Shown here in pieces: positions 13,001-26,600 of a DNA stretch of 64,000 nucleotides. Origin of the DNA: Larus michahellis (lineage: Eukaryota; Chordata; Aves; Charadriiformes; Laridae); NCBI RefSeq assembly GCF_964199755.1, contig NC_133896.1, forward strand, positions 89,946,215 through 90,010,214, read 5' to 3'. A model generated the notes under the pieces. That model did not search any database and was not told the DNA's origin. It was given only the letters and a program-made list of their open reading frames with translations. The first letter of the stretch is position 1. Every line of letters begins with the position of its first letter. The position numbers and the translations under genes are program-made.

Positions 13001-13284
13001 AGAGAGAATTTCTCTGACACCTTATGAATCCCACCGAAGCCTGAAACAGAGCAGTTCAGGGCTGGCAGTGTTCTTTATAAAACTGCTATCAGTAGGCATG
13101 ATGTTAACAGAGCAATGCAACCAAGCAGTTTATCACTGCTTTTCTAGCTTGCAGAAACTGGTATGATGGGGAAGAGCTCATGCTAGATAAATTTTATGTT
13201 GATTTCAGATAGAGTCCTTGTAGTGAGGGTAACGGAACATTACAACAATAGATGAAGGGGGCGGGGGCAGCATGATTGACATCA
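10086..13284. other. Intergenic DNA with an AT-rich candidate element
   Basis: No gene or known repeat was recognised. The part from about 10590 to 10790 has clustered homeodomain-type cores (TTAATTAAAA, CACAATTACATGG, TTTAATCATG, GCTAATTTACG) in complex, non-repetitive sequence, which makes it a candidate distal regulatory element. At 11383-11432 a short block, TTGAGCATTTTTACAT, occurs twice. At 12667-12687 an 8-bp perfect inverted repeat (TTCAGATC / GATCTGAA) encloses a 5-base loop. Confidence 0.45.
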
Positions 13285-13380
13285 CTTGGAGTCTTTAAGA
13301 GGCAGTTTGGATATCTTTCTAAAAGATATTCTTTCAAACTGGCTTTGGCATGAATGGTCCCTTCTGGCCAAGGAATCTGT
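13285..13380 (+). repeat. Ancient CR1 (L3-type) relic
   Basis: Recognisable blocks in consensus order are CACTTGGAGTCTTTAAGA, TTTGGATATCTTTCTAAAAG, ATATTCTTTCAAACTGGC and AATGGTCCCTTCTGGCC. They match the C-terminal ORF2 end and 3' region of old amniote CR1. An internal deletion has removed the TTACTGGGTGAAATTC block that the copy at 9984-10085 keeps. Confidence 0.6.
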
Positions 13381-14507
13381 CCAGAATGTATCATTCATTC
13401 AGCTCTTTCCTTCATATGTAACAGGCAGAGTAAGTCCTCAGCATGATCATCATTTGCATAAAGATAATGGTTGTAATAAAAGCCTGTGCTTCAGGGGTTT
13501 AGCTGGGTAACCACTGGGGTCAAGAAAGATTTTTTTTCTCCCGCTATACAATTAGCCAGATGTACTCTGGGCTAGTGTTTGCTTAATTCCTCTGAAGCAC
13601 TGGAAATTGGCCATGCCTACAGACCGACTCCTCCCTGGTGAACCTTGCAGTGGCTCAGCGTTACACTGAGAGTCTACTCTCCAGTACCCAGGGGAAGTGG
13701 TTTGCTCATTTGCTCAGAGCATCTCCTGCAGCATGAGAGCATGGCTAGCTGGGTGTATCTCACCAAACAATCCGTCATCTCCAAACAATCTCCCAGGTGC
13801 CTGAGAGGCTTTGGAAATGTAACAACCAGTGATAAAGATTAGAGTAACTCCTTTGTTCCTAGACTTTTCTGCTTGCAACACCATTTCTGGAGTTGTTAAT
13901 CCCTTTCTGTGCTCATAACATCATTTGGAGAAGACAATACCCAGAAGTTCCAAGATTACATGAGCTAATCAGTAGTTTCTTTAGAGCCTTCACCTCTGCT
14001 GCTGCGTTTGTATAGCACATGTAGGCATAGCTGCCACCACCCTCCCACCCTAGTCACCTTCAAGCGCTCTGATAGAGGGGCTGCAGGTGTGCAAGCCCAG
14101 GCACACCAGGAAGAGTCTGCAGGAGCCCGGGGAGGTGAGTGGCTCAAACCACACCCTATGTATTAACACCCAGCTGAAAATGGTTGGGCAGGCTGCCTGC
14201 AAGAGGTCACAAAGCAGCCTTGCTGGGAGAAGGAAGTAGAGCTGACCGGGTCTTGGTTAGCCTTGGGAGCGCTTTATTTTTTTTTTTGGAATGACGAAAG
14301 CAAATTGAAATGGGAAGAGAAGATCAGAGGTGAAGGTAACCAGCTAGTCTTGTGCTTGCTTTCAGAGTTGCTGTGCCTTTCAGGCATCTAAACTGTGTGT
14401 TAATCCATGTTTACAACATGTTTACAACATGTAGATTCTTAGAGAAATAATAATCTCTGTGTTGAATATTACCTGTGTGAGCTAGTAGGTAAGTATAAAG
14501 ACCTATA

Positions 14508-14537
14508 CCTGAGGATCTATAGCAGTGGATCCTCAGG
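14508..14537. repeat. Perfect 10-bp inverted repeat (hairpin)
   Basis: CCTGAGGATC at 14508-14517 is exactly complementary to GATCCTCAGG at 14528-14537, with a 10-base loop between them. No T-run follows on either side and the stem is too short for a microRNA precursor, so its function is unknown and chance is possible. Confidence 0.8.
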
Positions 14538-17316
14538 CAACCTTCATTCCTAACCTCCAGTAATTTTAATGGAGCAGGAAGAAGCCTAATGAGATTTGCT
14601 GGGAGGCATTACTGAGACCTGGTGGCTGTGGCAGCTGAATGCTGCATAAAATGTGCAACTGTTCATATGCTGCAGAGCACTTGGGTTGAGTCACTGGCCA
14701 TTTACTGTGCTTCCTTTGGTAGTAAAGCTTCTATCTTTGTGACAAAGTAGTCTCAGTGATTTAATACAAATGCATTCTCTAATACAGGGCTCCTGCAGCT
14801 CAGGAATGGGTCCTGATCCTGCAGCTGTGATTGTACCCATTTTCATTATTGTAAACAATTGTTTTTAGTGGAGCTGCTCACAGGAGCGCATCTGCTGTTA
14901 ATCTTGCCCAGTGCTGGAAAGTTTTACTTTCAAACATTTTCTTTATTCAAAGTGTGACTTCCTGTGGCTACTTCGCTGCACAGGTTTGACTATTAATAGA
15001 CTTTGGACCATAAGCTGATTCTTTTCACTTTGTACACAGTAGCTTTTCTCCTCTTGCTTTGTTAGGAACTTCCATGAAGATGGGTCGTAATGCTATTTTT
15101 AGTTGTTGAAACCAAGGCTAGGGGAATATACGTAGTGTATCTAAATTCATAGAGCAACTCTTTGGCACAGAACAAGATCTGATTTGCAGTCTTCCTTTCT
15201 TACTGCTACACAATGGTAACAGAAACATGGTAGAAACTGGAGTTATTTCATGTATAACCTAAAATTTGTCTTGTGAAGAGTGGGAAAGCATCGAGTTTCT
15301 TAAAACTGAGTGCCACAAGATGAATGCCTGCTCTAAGGAACTTCCTTTCAAGCCATTCTTTCAGTATATTCATGTGTTCTTATACTATATATTTAGGCAG
15401 AGTGCTGGTTTTTCACCAGTAGTCCTAAGCAGGGCTGGATTTGTCATGTTAGAAGTTTATAAAGTTTTCCTCCTGCCCCCCCTCTGCCCCCACACCCATG
15501 TATTTTTTGTTTTCTTTTTGGCATTAATAGTAGAGATGCCTCAGAATTATCAAAATCTAAGTAAACAGTTTTTCAGAAAAAAAATCTGCCAGACACTGCT
15601 TGTTTTCAACCCTCCTGCAGAGTACTAGAAGTCAATGGAATTTCTTTTCACTAACAAAGTTCATAAAGTCTAATTGTACTTAGAATTTTTGGATGTTTTT
15701 CCAGATTTTTCTCACCCCTACTGGACTCTGATTTTTGTGCAGATTGATAATCTTTTTTTTTTTTATTTTCTTTGCAGTACCTAACTTACCCTTAAACCTG
15801 CTTTTTCACCTTTTGGTGACTCTGGGGTGCAGATTTTTTCCCTTCCTTTTTAAACAGAACAGATATTCCAGTTACGAGCGAACTTAGAACCACAGTAATT
15901 CAAATACACATTGATTCTTGGTCCTGTCTTGCCTAGTGAAACTGTTATGTTGTCAGTGACGTGCCAGTGCATGACACCAGGACAAACATTTGCTCATCAG
16001 CAGCCAATATGCTAGTTTGGGGATCATAAACTACCTTTTACAAGCCTTACAAAAAATGGGAATTTTAGTTTAGGTTATATTGACTGCTAAATATGAAGTG
16101 TTACTTTTAAAACAAAATCACAGATGTTTAGCATTACACCAGTTGTAATACCTTTCTCTTCAAATATTTAAGTTAGGGTACAATCTAAAGAGAAAATAAC
16201 TTATGTTTTTCCAAATGTTACTATAATTTTCTTTAATGAACTGTTTTTCAAAAAATTTAATCAGAGTTGCTGCTACCACTTTCTGCAAGGTTTGGATTTG
16301 ATTGTTTGCCCCACTGTCTGACTAGTGTTGCAGGCATCTGTAAACACAGGGGACGTTTAGAGTTAATAAAAGGAAAACGTTGAAGCTTTGATCAGGGGAA
16401 AAGCAGGAGGGGGTGGGGTTTGTTTTTGAATTTCTTCTTCATGATTTTACAGTTTATTAGCACCAGGTTAAACAAGCTAATGGGTTCAAATTATAACAAA
16501 ATAATTGTAGTGGTTTGTAGAGCCACTATGAAATAACAACCACCCCCCACCCCCCTTTTTTAACCTTTCATCTTAGTCTCATTCTCATCTGTGGACTGCC
16601 CCTTTGCCCTCCTCTTCCACTTTGCCTGAAAAATAAGCAGTAAATACAGTTTATGTTTTGCCTGTACACACTTCTAGGTATTTTTAATACATCCCCAGAG
16701 GAAAGTGGATAAATAAATATACGTTTTTCAATAGTTGTAGAGCATTTGTTTAACATTAGCTAACTCCCCAATAACTAGCAGAAGATTATACATGCAAATC
16801 TACTTTTCTTGCTAACTTAAGCCTCTCTTGGGAACCTTGGTGGCTGCCTGCAAACATTTTCTTTGAATCACCAGTATCAGCAAAGGTGCATTATGTTGCT
16901 AAAAGTATATAATGTAAAAAGTGAACTAAAAAATGGAAGAAGATTTAGAAAGTAGGAGGAGATGGAAAAGGGAAGTACTATAAAGGGAAGGGCATCTATA
17001 AAGACAGAGGGGTCTAAGCCTTTTACAATAGAGGCAGTCTGAAATAACCATGGTTTCTTCTTTGAATCGTGAGAATAGCTATTTTCTTGTTTAAAAGCTT
17101 AAAGAGCTATTAAGTTGGGCAAATCACTGGTAAAACAGCTGGAAATGTAAATAGCAATTTAAACAGTCCATTGCCCCTCAATCCAAATGTGGAATGTGCA
17201 GATCTACTTCAAAAAAGTTCCTCTGGTTTTATTATATTGTCAACGGTAAGAGGATTGAGTAGGCACCCTTTCTCCATGGGCTGAATGGAGACGGTGTGCT
17301 TTATTTAGAAAATCCA

Positions 17317-17436
17317 CTTTTTTTTTTTCCTGTTCTCATTTTTCTCCTTTTTCCCCCCCTTTTTCCTTCTTTCCTTTTCTCAATTTTTTTTCTTCTTTTT
17401 TCTTTTTCTCTTTCTTTTTTTTTTTTTCTTTTTTGC
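17317..17436. repeat. 120-base polypyrimidine tract
   Basis: About 120 bases are almost wholly C and T, with several T runs of 8 to 14, a short C run and only a few purines (near 17330-17340 and 17382). It is a low-complexity, triplex-prone homopurine/homopyrimidine stretch about 12 kb upstream of SCUBE1. Confidence 0.95.
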
Positions 17437-17626
17437 AAGTGAGCAGACGGGTCTCTAATTTTCACACCATTCTCCCTTAGAGACCTCCTTCAATTGCACC
17501 ATTCTTTCATTATGTGGAACTAATGAAGTGCTCTGCAACCTTTAGGTCTCCAAAGAATCCATTGCTCTAGGAATATAGTCCTTAAATAAAACATGTTTCA
17601 TTGGCTGACTTCAAAACACTATTCTT

Positions 17627-17651
17627 GGGGGGGGGGGGGGGGGGGAGGGGG
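17627..17651 (+). repeat. G-run (G19-A-G5), possible G-quadruplex
   Basis: Nineteen consecutive G bases, one A, then five G. Such a run can fold as an intramolecular G-quadruplex on the + strand. The exact length is prone to sequencing and assembly error. Confidence 0.9.
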
Positions 17652-19187
17652 ATAAATAATTGGCCTGGAATCACTGTGTGAAAAAACAAGAAATTACATC
17701 GGACAATGCTTTTAAATTATAGTTACAGTCAAAGGATACATTCAGCAATGGCAGTTTTGGTTCTTATTCCTAGTAAGTTGCCAAAATTGGAACATAATTT
17801 TTTGAAGTCCCAAATTACAAATCTTTTAATGAATGTTTTCTTTTCAGTGCCTGTGTTCTATTGAGTAACTAACGGGTTTTGTAGTGTAAAAAATAATGCA
17901 ATGCCAGATCAATAAGTAATAATTCAGCAGCTGAGTTTGCAGGCTGGTTGCCTTGGGTGTCTGAAGAATAACACCTCACATTTTATACATTGCTTTTCAT
18001 GTTCACAGTACCCACCAAACACTAACTCTGTCATGTGGCTTGTTTATTCAGTCCATGAAAGCATAGATCTATATTATCCATGATGTATCAGATGCTTTAT
18101 TCTCCCATGAATATTTGTGGGTATGAATGCAACTTATTTTCATTTGCCATTATGGACCTTATAGAAGACAGCTATTTCAAATTTGTCAAAGTCTCTGCTC
18201 TTCCTAAGCAATGTCTGCCCTCTGGCATTTTTAATTGATTCGCCTTTCTTCTCTAAAGCTTTTAATTGGTCTGAGCCCTGTTTTCCTTCCCCTGTCCTAA
18301 ACCCAGTATCGTTACAACTGAAATGTGCTCTCACATAATATCTTTGTCTGCAATATCTGCTTTTAAATTAAAAAAAAGGGGGGGGGGCAGACGACAGGGG
18401 GAACATAAAGTTATAGTTCAACATCAGATTGCTTGTATATGTTGAGTTTGTATCTGAACCCAGCAAAGAAATGTAAACATTTCATTTTTTATTAGTATTC
18501 ATTTCCTTTAGCATTGCTTATCTTTTGCTTAATTTTATTTGGTGCTTGATCTAATTTGTAGCATATTGGATTTTGGCTTTGGTAAACTGAAATAACACTA
18601 TCAGCATGATTATTGTTATAGTACTGGCATGAGAGATTTGCTGGCTTAATTTCAGTGAAAACTAGAACAAACTGTAATGTCTGTCTTTGTCTGTAAAACA
18701 ATTTATATTTATAGAAACTGTTGTAATCATCTATTTTTGAGTGAAAGGATTTCTTGGAGTATAACTGTTCTACAAAACCCAGGACTTATCCCAAATTTCT
18801 AGTCCAAAAATAACGTATTTAAGCTCCATTGAAGAGATTAGAAAACAAAACAGTGCTTAATGGACATGGAGCTTTAGTTTTTGGGTGGCTAAGGGTAAGT
18901 TACAGTCTTTAATTAGCTTCCACTGTATCTTGGTAGGACAGCACACTGTGCTTTGCAGTACCAAAGACTGTGGAGCAAGTGTCAAGAATATGGACTAAAT
19001 TTTGCCAAGGTCATTAGTAGCAATGGTTGTCTAATTGTGGACCCTGTCGAGCGGCCCGATTTCAAATATGCACTGAATTCACAGTCACTGCGTTTAGCCG
19101 CTTTGTGTTGTATAATGGAAACACCTGAAATACCTTTGAAAGTCTCAACTCTGACTCCATTTCTGGGCTTCCAAACTTCCCCTGTGA

Positions 19188-19320
19188 ACCTGAGAAAGTC
19201 ATTTAACCTCACTGTATGTTCTTTCCCTTATCTTTTCTAGGGGAGAATAATACTCCCCTTTTCTGTGTTATGAGACCGAATTCATGAATATTTATGGATG
19301 TCTTTGTGCAGAAGAGAGTT
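19188..19320 (+). repeat. Ancient MIR-like SINE relic
   Basis: The order of blocks follows the MIR core and 3' region: AGAAAGTCATTTAACCTCAC (consensus CAAGTCACTTAACCTCTC), a T- and C-rich stretch in place of CCTCAGTTTCC, GGGGAGAATAATACTCCCCT (consensus GGGGATAATAATACC), then TTATGAGACCGAATTCATGA (consensus TTGTGAGGATTAAATGA). Strong divergence fits an amniote-age insertion. Confidence 0.5.
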
Positions 19321-20567
19321 GTACAATACTGGCCTCATCATAAATAATTTTTGAAATTGCAAATTGGAAACCTGTTGGAGTTTCTATAGCTTGGCATAGG
19401 AGTCATTCTATATCCTGTCAGTTCCTTGTGTGGAGTAATGTTTATGTAACTTTGGTACATAGAGAGAAAGTTCCTATTGTGCTTCCTTCCCAAAATGATG
19501 TATGCACTCCCAGGCCAGCAAGCAATAGGAGCACGAGGTGATGTACAGATGACTCTGGCTGGCACAGCTGGCAGCGCTTGCAATTGTCACCCAGATGCTC
19601 GTAGTATCCTTCCACTACAGATGCAGTTGTGGGCTCTAGTACATCTCCATGGTGTTCAGTTTGAACTGGGACACACAGTACAAGCTTCCCACAGGACTGA
19701 CACTACTGTTTTGCACTCTGCAGAGTTGTTGACCTTGCTGTTTAGATCTGGCAGGGTTTGCACACCCTTGGCACAAACTTGAGTGCGTAACTGAAGGCAG
19801 AATAAAGCCAGTAGAAGGCTCTACATTACTCTGGGTTGTTGAGTTGGACATGCAGAGGTAGAAAGCGGATGAGACTTGAGACCCTGCTTGAATGTTTAAT
19901 CATGTGCTAGCTGAAGACAAAACCTCCAGGGGAAAGCTGTAGAAGGTAAATATCAGCATGTTCAGTATCAGGTCAGTAAACACTAACATGTAGATTAAGT
20001 TGTCTGTTTCTAGGTATAGAGAAATTTGAGATGCTGTGTTTGAAACAGGTTCTGAACATCAACAAGATCTTATATGTGCTATCTGCAGTCTTGGTCTTAA
20101 CCCACGTAGATATCTACATACACCTAATCTGGCCTTTTTGGTGTCCAAGGATTCTTTACATTCACTTGGAAATCGGTAGGACAAGAATTGACTTTGCTTT
20201 TCTATAATCCTACTGTAGGTATTTGATTGAAATTAATTGCAAATTATTTTGGGTGTGTAACTAAAGCCTGATCAGTTGAAGTACGATGAGAATGTATCTG
20301 GGAGCTCTCAAGCAGTCAGTAGCTTCTGGGTCCTGTATTTTCACTTAGTCATAGTATGCATTTTTCCTGATGTCATGAGCTTTCTGAGCACACCTTTGTG
20401 AACAGTCTTACCGTCCTGTTCTCTTCTGTAAACTACTTTCACTGTAATTTACTATACCTGTGTTAATCCAGTCCATCTCTAAAGACATAATAATACTAAC
20501 AAACTGCAACATTATTAATGGGTCTATACCGTGCATTTCATATAATTTGAAAAGAGAAACAGTAAGC

Positions 20568-20660
20568 ATATGAGACCAAATCCTGCTGTCTATTCATACA
20601 GCTATGCCCATTCAGCTGAACAGCGTAACACACGGGATTAAGGTGAGCGGAATTTTACCC
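20568..20660. repeat. Possible amniote-age repeat relic
   Basis: ACCAAATCCTGCTGTCTATT, followed by a central part near CCCATTCAGCTGAACAG and GAATTTTACCC, resembles the partly palindromic relic common in sauropsid genomes that begins CCAAATCCTGCTC and centres on a CCATTGAAGTCAATGG-like core. The match is weak and from memory. Confidence 0.3.
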
Positions 20661-23600
20661 TTTCTATATCAAGGCCTCCTGAGGATGCTGCATTTAATTC
20701 TATTTGATAATCTTTTTTATTTGCCATTTCACACCACCTGAAACTGCAGCTGCCTGTCAGGAATTGAGTTAGTCTGAGCTTCAGCTATCTCGTAGGTAGT
20801 TTAGCAGACGAAAGTGTTGCCTCCTCTGGAGAGCCCTTAGGGAGAAGAACTCATTTAGCAGAAAATGATAATTGGCTTTTCCAAATGGTTCTGGAATTGT
20901 CACTGTATATTTGGATAGGATGATGTATTTTAAAAGCCTCTGCAAGTGTGTAACTGAGCAGGTTGTGCTTTTAAGGATGAAGTAGGCTAGTATGCTACCC
21001 TGATTCCTGGTTTCTTTAGAGATGATTATTGGGAAAATATCTAAGTGTGAAATAAGCATTCTACCATAAAGAAGCAGCAAGCTTTCAGAATGAGGGGTTC
21101 GGGGAGGAATGCTTGCTTTCTATGCTGGAAAAGGATCACTGCTGAGTCCTTCACAGCAGTACTGGGAAAAGGGGCTGGCATCTATATGAGCATGGCTTGT
21201 GAGCCATGGGCTCCCTGACAGCAACTGGCACTGCACCTGCAGTCAGAACAGGACTCCGAAATATAATCCTGGGATTTAGGGAAAATGTGGTAGAAGGAAT
21301 GAAGATTTTCTGACCTTTTGTTTTGATAAACTGTCTGCAAACTCAGTTTAGAAGAACTGCAAATATCAACACCCATGGGTCTATAGTATTTTATTTTTTT
21401 TTAAGAAGGGGGAGGAATTGGTTGATGTAGAAAAGTCTGAGGCAAAGATTTGAGCTTGGGTATTTTCTGTGATACCTTCTCTGTTGGAATTTTCTCTTAA
21501 ACCACCATGATCGTGCTTGTTTTGTTCCATCAGGTTTGTCTGATGTGTTGAGAAGCACAGCGTGAGTCTACTCAAAACGTGCTGTTTGCCTGTTGCTGCG
21601 TAGTTCTATGGGAACTGAGTTTTACTTGTATTATGCCTATTAAAACCCTAAGTAATCAACTGTATTTTTAGGTCTAACTTTTATTTTCATTTACTTGGAT
21701 AGTCTTTTGGACTAAAATATGCTCATCTTCCCGGGGTAATGCTCACAATAGTGCTCAGCGTCAACATTTTAAGTGTTTGAATATCTAAAAATGTGGGGAA
21801 CACATCTTATCCTTCCATAAAAGAACCTGCTCAGTATTCTTAAACAATACTCTAGTCATTAAAGAATCTTCATCCAAGTATTTTAAAGATTTTATTGTGA
21901 GATAAGATGGTGTCTCTCTTTCTTCTCTCTTAAAAGACACTGAGGAAAATCATCTTCTCCCTGCTTTGAACACTTCTCTGTTCAGAAGCGCTATTCTGTT
22001 TATTAGGAAGTGGTTGAAATTTATCTGTCGCAATCCTTAGGTAATTTGAACACAGCTAGAGATGGCAACAGAGTTGCTTACTATAGGAGACAGGACCTTG
22101 CTTGTTCTCATTTTGAACCTTTGGGTGTCTTGTGGTGCTGCTCTGCTAGTCATTTCTCATCAGGGGAACACCACAGTCCTCATGCTACAAGACTATAAGC
22201 CTAACTTTCTGCTGCCATCTACCTGATACTCACTCGTCTTTCCAGGTGACAGCTGGAGTATTTTACATTCGTTTGTCACAGCTGAAGAGGCCTAGGCTAC
22301 AGTCAAAGCAGGGGAGATCCTTGATCAAAGCCAGTCTCAGTTCATCTGTATTGGATGAACAGAATAACTGAATTAAAATGCATTTAATTAGAGTACAAAG
22401 AATTACATGTGTTTATATTTCAATAGAGGCACCTACTTTGGAGTAAAACTCTACTTGGTCAACACAGGTTTTGTCTAAGATAAAAGTTATCATTGGTAAT
22501 AGACCAGACTTACTGGGTGAGGTTGGGGCTTGATCTACAGGACCTCTTTAGCAGCTTACTTCTTGCTTAAGATTAAGTTTATGTGGTAATGGGGTCTTAT
22601 ATTGTGCATCACATGCAGTAAACATTGCAGCTAAACAAGAGGATAAATACATATATAATACGCTTGCACTAAAATAAGCATATTTGTTTTAGGAAATCTG
22701 TGTGCAAATCTCCACCACTATATAGCTCCCCACTACATAGCTGGCTAGGACTTGGGTTGGTAAAGGGACTGATGCCCTGACCTGGTCCTTGCTCCTCGAG
22801 ATGTTTTTGATGGAAGAGTTTTTCTCCCTGCAGTAAATTGAAGAGATGCTGCAGCACAAAATTACCTAATTTTCAACTGCATTGGGCCTTTTTCATAACA
22901 TGGCAAATTAAAGGAAAAGTCGTGAGAGTAGCGTTGGTAGTGTGGGCCTGCCTGAAGAATGCAGAATTTCAAATTGGTACACAGATTTCACTCTGTCCCT
23001 CAGTAGCAGGATGAGTGGATGGGAGGGAGGAAAATTGGAGGAGCAGGCTGCATTACAGATGTTTTTCTTTCCCATCTGCATGAAGGTGTCCTGAGAAACA
23101 GCCTTAAATTGTCTGTGGAATTGTGTAGTCAGGAATAATTTTGATTAAAGAACTTCTGTTGGAATTCTTCTAGAGTCTTGTTGCTGCTGTTAATGTTTAA
23201 GCTGAAACATTTTGAGTTCAAGAAAGGTACAAAAGAACTGATGCAGGGGTTTTACAGGATCCTACCATGACTTGGCAAGATGTCCTGCCAACTCACCCAC
23301 CTCTGCAGCTGCTCTGCCAGGCTGCAGTTGAAATTTGCAGCCTCTGTGAAGTCTTGGCGCTTCTGGGAGTGCATTGTTCGTTTGTGTTTTATTTTGGGGG
23401 TTTGTTTTTTTTAGGGAGGGGGGATAGGCAGGGCTCTGAATGGGAACAAAATAAAATTTCACAAGTCTTTTGTGAAGTGGAACCAGCTTTTTTCCTCAGA
23501 ACTGTTGTCGTGGTATGTTCTGCAGAGCAGAGAGGACTGCCTGTGTGGATTAGAGCCATGTTACTCCCCACATCTGGTTTTGAGCTAAGCTGAAGGATAA

Positions 23601-26600
23601 CAGGACTGTGAGTAGAGACCATGGCCCCTTCTCTTTATCTTGCAATATACGATTGTGAGCCTGCTGAGACAGTCTTTGCAGAAGTCTATATGCAAGAGTA
23701 GTCCTGCTGATGAATATGTACGTGCTGCAGTGTTCCTTGCATGTTCAGGGCCTTGTTTAGACAGGGAAAGCACACAGGTAACTGACTGCAGATCATGGAT
23801 AACAGTGAGAAAGGGAACAACAGAAAGTGCTTCTGCTTGAGTGCCCTAATCAGGGCTTTAAAGAAGAAATCAGAGCCAGCTGTAGCCATTTTTGAAGGAC
23901 AAGTTCACTTTAAAAAGACTGATTGTAAAATGTCTCCCTGAAACAACCCAAAACCTTGCTTGTCTGTTGGGTTACTGTAATTCTTGTCGCTGTCCTGTGC
24001 AGTCAGAGCAGTTAATGACTATCCAGGATTTAAGATTGGAAATGACTGGCATAGGCCTGAAATACCCAAGACAGTACTTTTCTCTGAGTTGCTTGATCGT
24101 TTTAGACTGTGCAAACCTGGGTGTTCAACAAGACAGCATGTTAAGACAGCAGCAATACAACATATTTTTTTGCAATCACAATTATCAGTGAAATTCATTT
24201 TGAGAGTAACTCAGCTGCCAATGATAGGGATACAATGGTAAGCAATCTGTACCAGATGATAGCCAGAACTTGTACTAGCATAAAGTCGCTATTTTGAAGG
24301 CTTGTGTGGAGGAGTCGTTGAGTTAAAATTCTGGTCCTACTCTGGTCTAAAGTTAGCGGATAGACAAAGAGTAATGGGATCCTGCTCACTTCATCCCCTT
24401 TGTAGTCAGGATAGGATTCGATGCTGACATTTTAGCACCTCCTACATCTTTCTGTGAAGTTCAGGTAAATGCACTATGGCTTAGCTTCCGTCAGCTGGTA
24501 TGATTTTTAAGTGGGAGGGTCTTCTCACCATCCATTCTCTTTCTCTATAACATCTGCTGGCACAGACAACTGAATGCTCAGCTACTGTTTCCCTAGTCTT
24601 CCTTTTTTTGTGTTTTGTTGGGGTTTTTTTGGCTTGATATTTCCCTTCTGGTTCTCTTATGCCTTCACTTCCTAAAACCAAATAAACTCCTTGTGAACAA
24701 ACAGACGGAACTTTAAGAAACATATCCTTTTCAGCTGCATGTTTCCGCAGGTCCTTGTCCTCTTCTTCCACCTGCTGTAGTGTAATCTCATAACAGGTAG
24801 TAGATACAACCTTGTTTTGTGCAATTTCTCTTGCAGCTTTTATAGGTGTCCTGTATTCATTTTAAGGGGGACTGCTGTAACCAGTCTCCTGGATAATGCG
24901 GGTCATGAAGTTTTACCCAACCCTTTACGGATCAAGTCTTCATTCACCTGTTTGAGATGCAGCCTTCATCTTGGCAAATATGCCTTTTACCAGGATGGAG
25001 TGAGTACCAGTAATGGAGGATCTATTCTACTTTACTCTTTGTGGTGACGGTGCTATGTTCTAGTTCTCCAGTAATATCATCATCTTTCCCTCTCAGTGTT
25101 TACAATCCAAGCAGGAAGAAAAAAACCAACAACTCAGTTACTCTTTCTAGTAATGTTCCCCCCTCCTCCAGCTACTGAAGCATTTTTCTGAATGGCAAAC
25201 TGTTCATAAGGCGGTTATGGGGAAAGCAGCTTATGAGTTTGTAGATATGCAATGCTCAATAAGACATATCATGAGCCACCATGTTAAAAGATTTACAGGT
25301 TTAAGAAAATGGTTTTGTATGAGTTTTAATCTCTTTTGGCACCATGGCAAGGAAAGGGGAGGGTCAGTTGGATGAAGCAGGTGACATGTTTTGAAGGAAG
25401 ATAAGATCACAGTAGAAATAGGAGAGTAGCTGCTCTCAAGCATGAGCTGATTATCTCTTCAAAGTTTGGCATGGACTTACACATTTTTTGGCCACTACTT
25501 CCACAAGCTTTCAACCACTGTCTTACTGATGAGAGAGTGAGATAAAATTTATTGTAATCTCACCAAAGTTCTGCAATAAATATGTCCTTTTAACTGTTAA
25601 AGCAACTACTACGTAATTCCCCATCCCCTTAAAGGGTAAAAAAGAAAAAAAATTCTCCTCCTCTCAGACACTGAATTTTGCTTTCTTGAAAGAAAGACAC
25701 TTCTTTCCACTTTCATTATGGACTATGATGGATTTTTTTTTTTCTTTTCTCACAAGTACAAGGACAAATCATTGAACTACTTCAGCTGCATGCTACTACT
25801 TAACTTCTAGGAAATTTACGTGCTGTATTTTCCTGCAAAGAAGTAACATAGCAGTGCGCATGTGGTGCTATACGTGTCCATTGCCACTAGTTTCAAAAGC
25901 TTCCCTTAAGTACATCTAGTAATGCAAAATAGTCCATATTTCTTTGAGGAGCTGGTTTTACATTGTTCCTTTTCTCCTAATAGAAAAGATTTAAATAACG
26001 TTTGGAGAGACACAGTCCAGGGTTCAAAGTATATGTGCTGCCTGCACAAATTCTGGCACATGGCCGCCTTGTCCCCTGTCCGAGGAAGCCAGGTTTCACT
26101 CAGTCCTTCATACAACACTCCAAGGCAAGAGAAGAACTCAAGTTAACCCCAAACAGGGTTTATATGTCTAACGGCCTTGTGAAAGCCTTAACTGGGGAGA
26201 CAGACAAAATAAGTTTAGTATGCTATTTTATAAGGTGCTTTATTAATACAGTGATAGACAAGCCCCACTATAGCGGGCTTGCCTTGTAAATGGGCAAGAT
26301 GGACAGAGGGAAGAAAGAGAAACAAAAAGTTACAACAATTTACTCAAGCTTGCACAGCCTGTTTGGTGACTGCTCTGATTCCTAGCCCTGTCTATAGCTT
26401 GCATTGCCTCCTGAGGCAGTGTTGGCCTCAATTATTTTATTGGAATATTCCCCAAAAGCTTTAAAGATACTGGTATGGAAGAACATGAGAAGCCCATGCA
26501 AGCTGTCCTTGCAGGCTGCCCAAAGGTTTTCAGGTAGAGCTCACGTACATTGGTAGACAGAGCTTAAACAGCAGCAGTGGCTCCCAGGCTAGGTCCCCTC

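Larger units (their letters stand above)
13381..19187. other. Intergenic DNA, no gene seen
   Basis: No supported coding region. It contains a small direct repeat of TGTTTACAACA at about 14408-14431, the perfect hairpin at 14508-14537, and long homopolymer-type tracts at 16541-16555, 17317-17436 and 17627-17651 (some listed separately). The part from 16000 to 18100 is AT-rich and non-repetitive outside those tracts. It could hold regulatory elements, but nothing in the sequence proves it. Confidence 0.5.
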
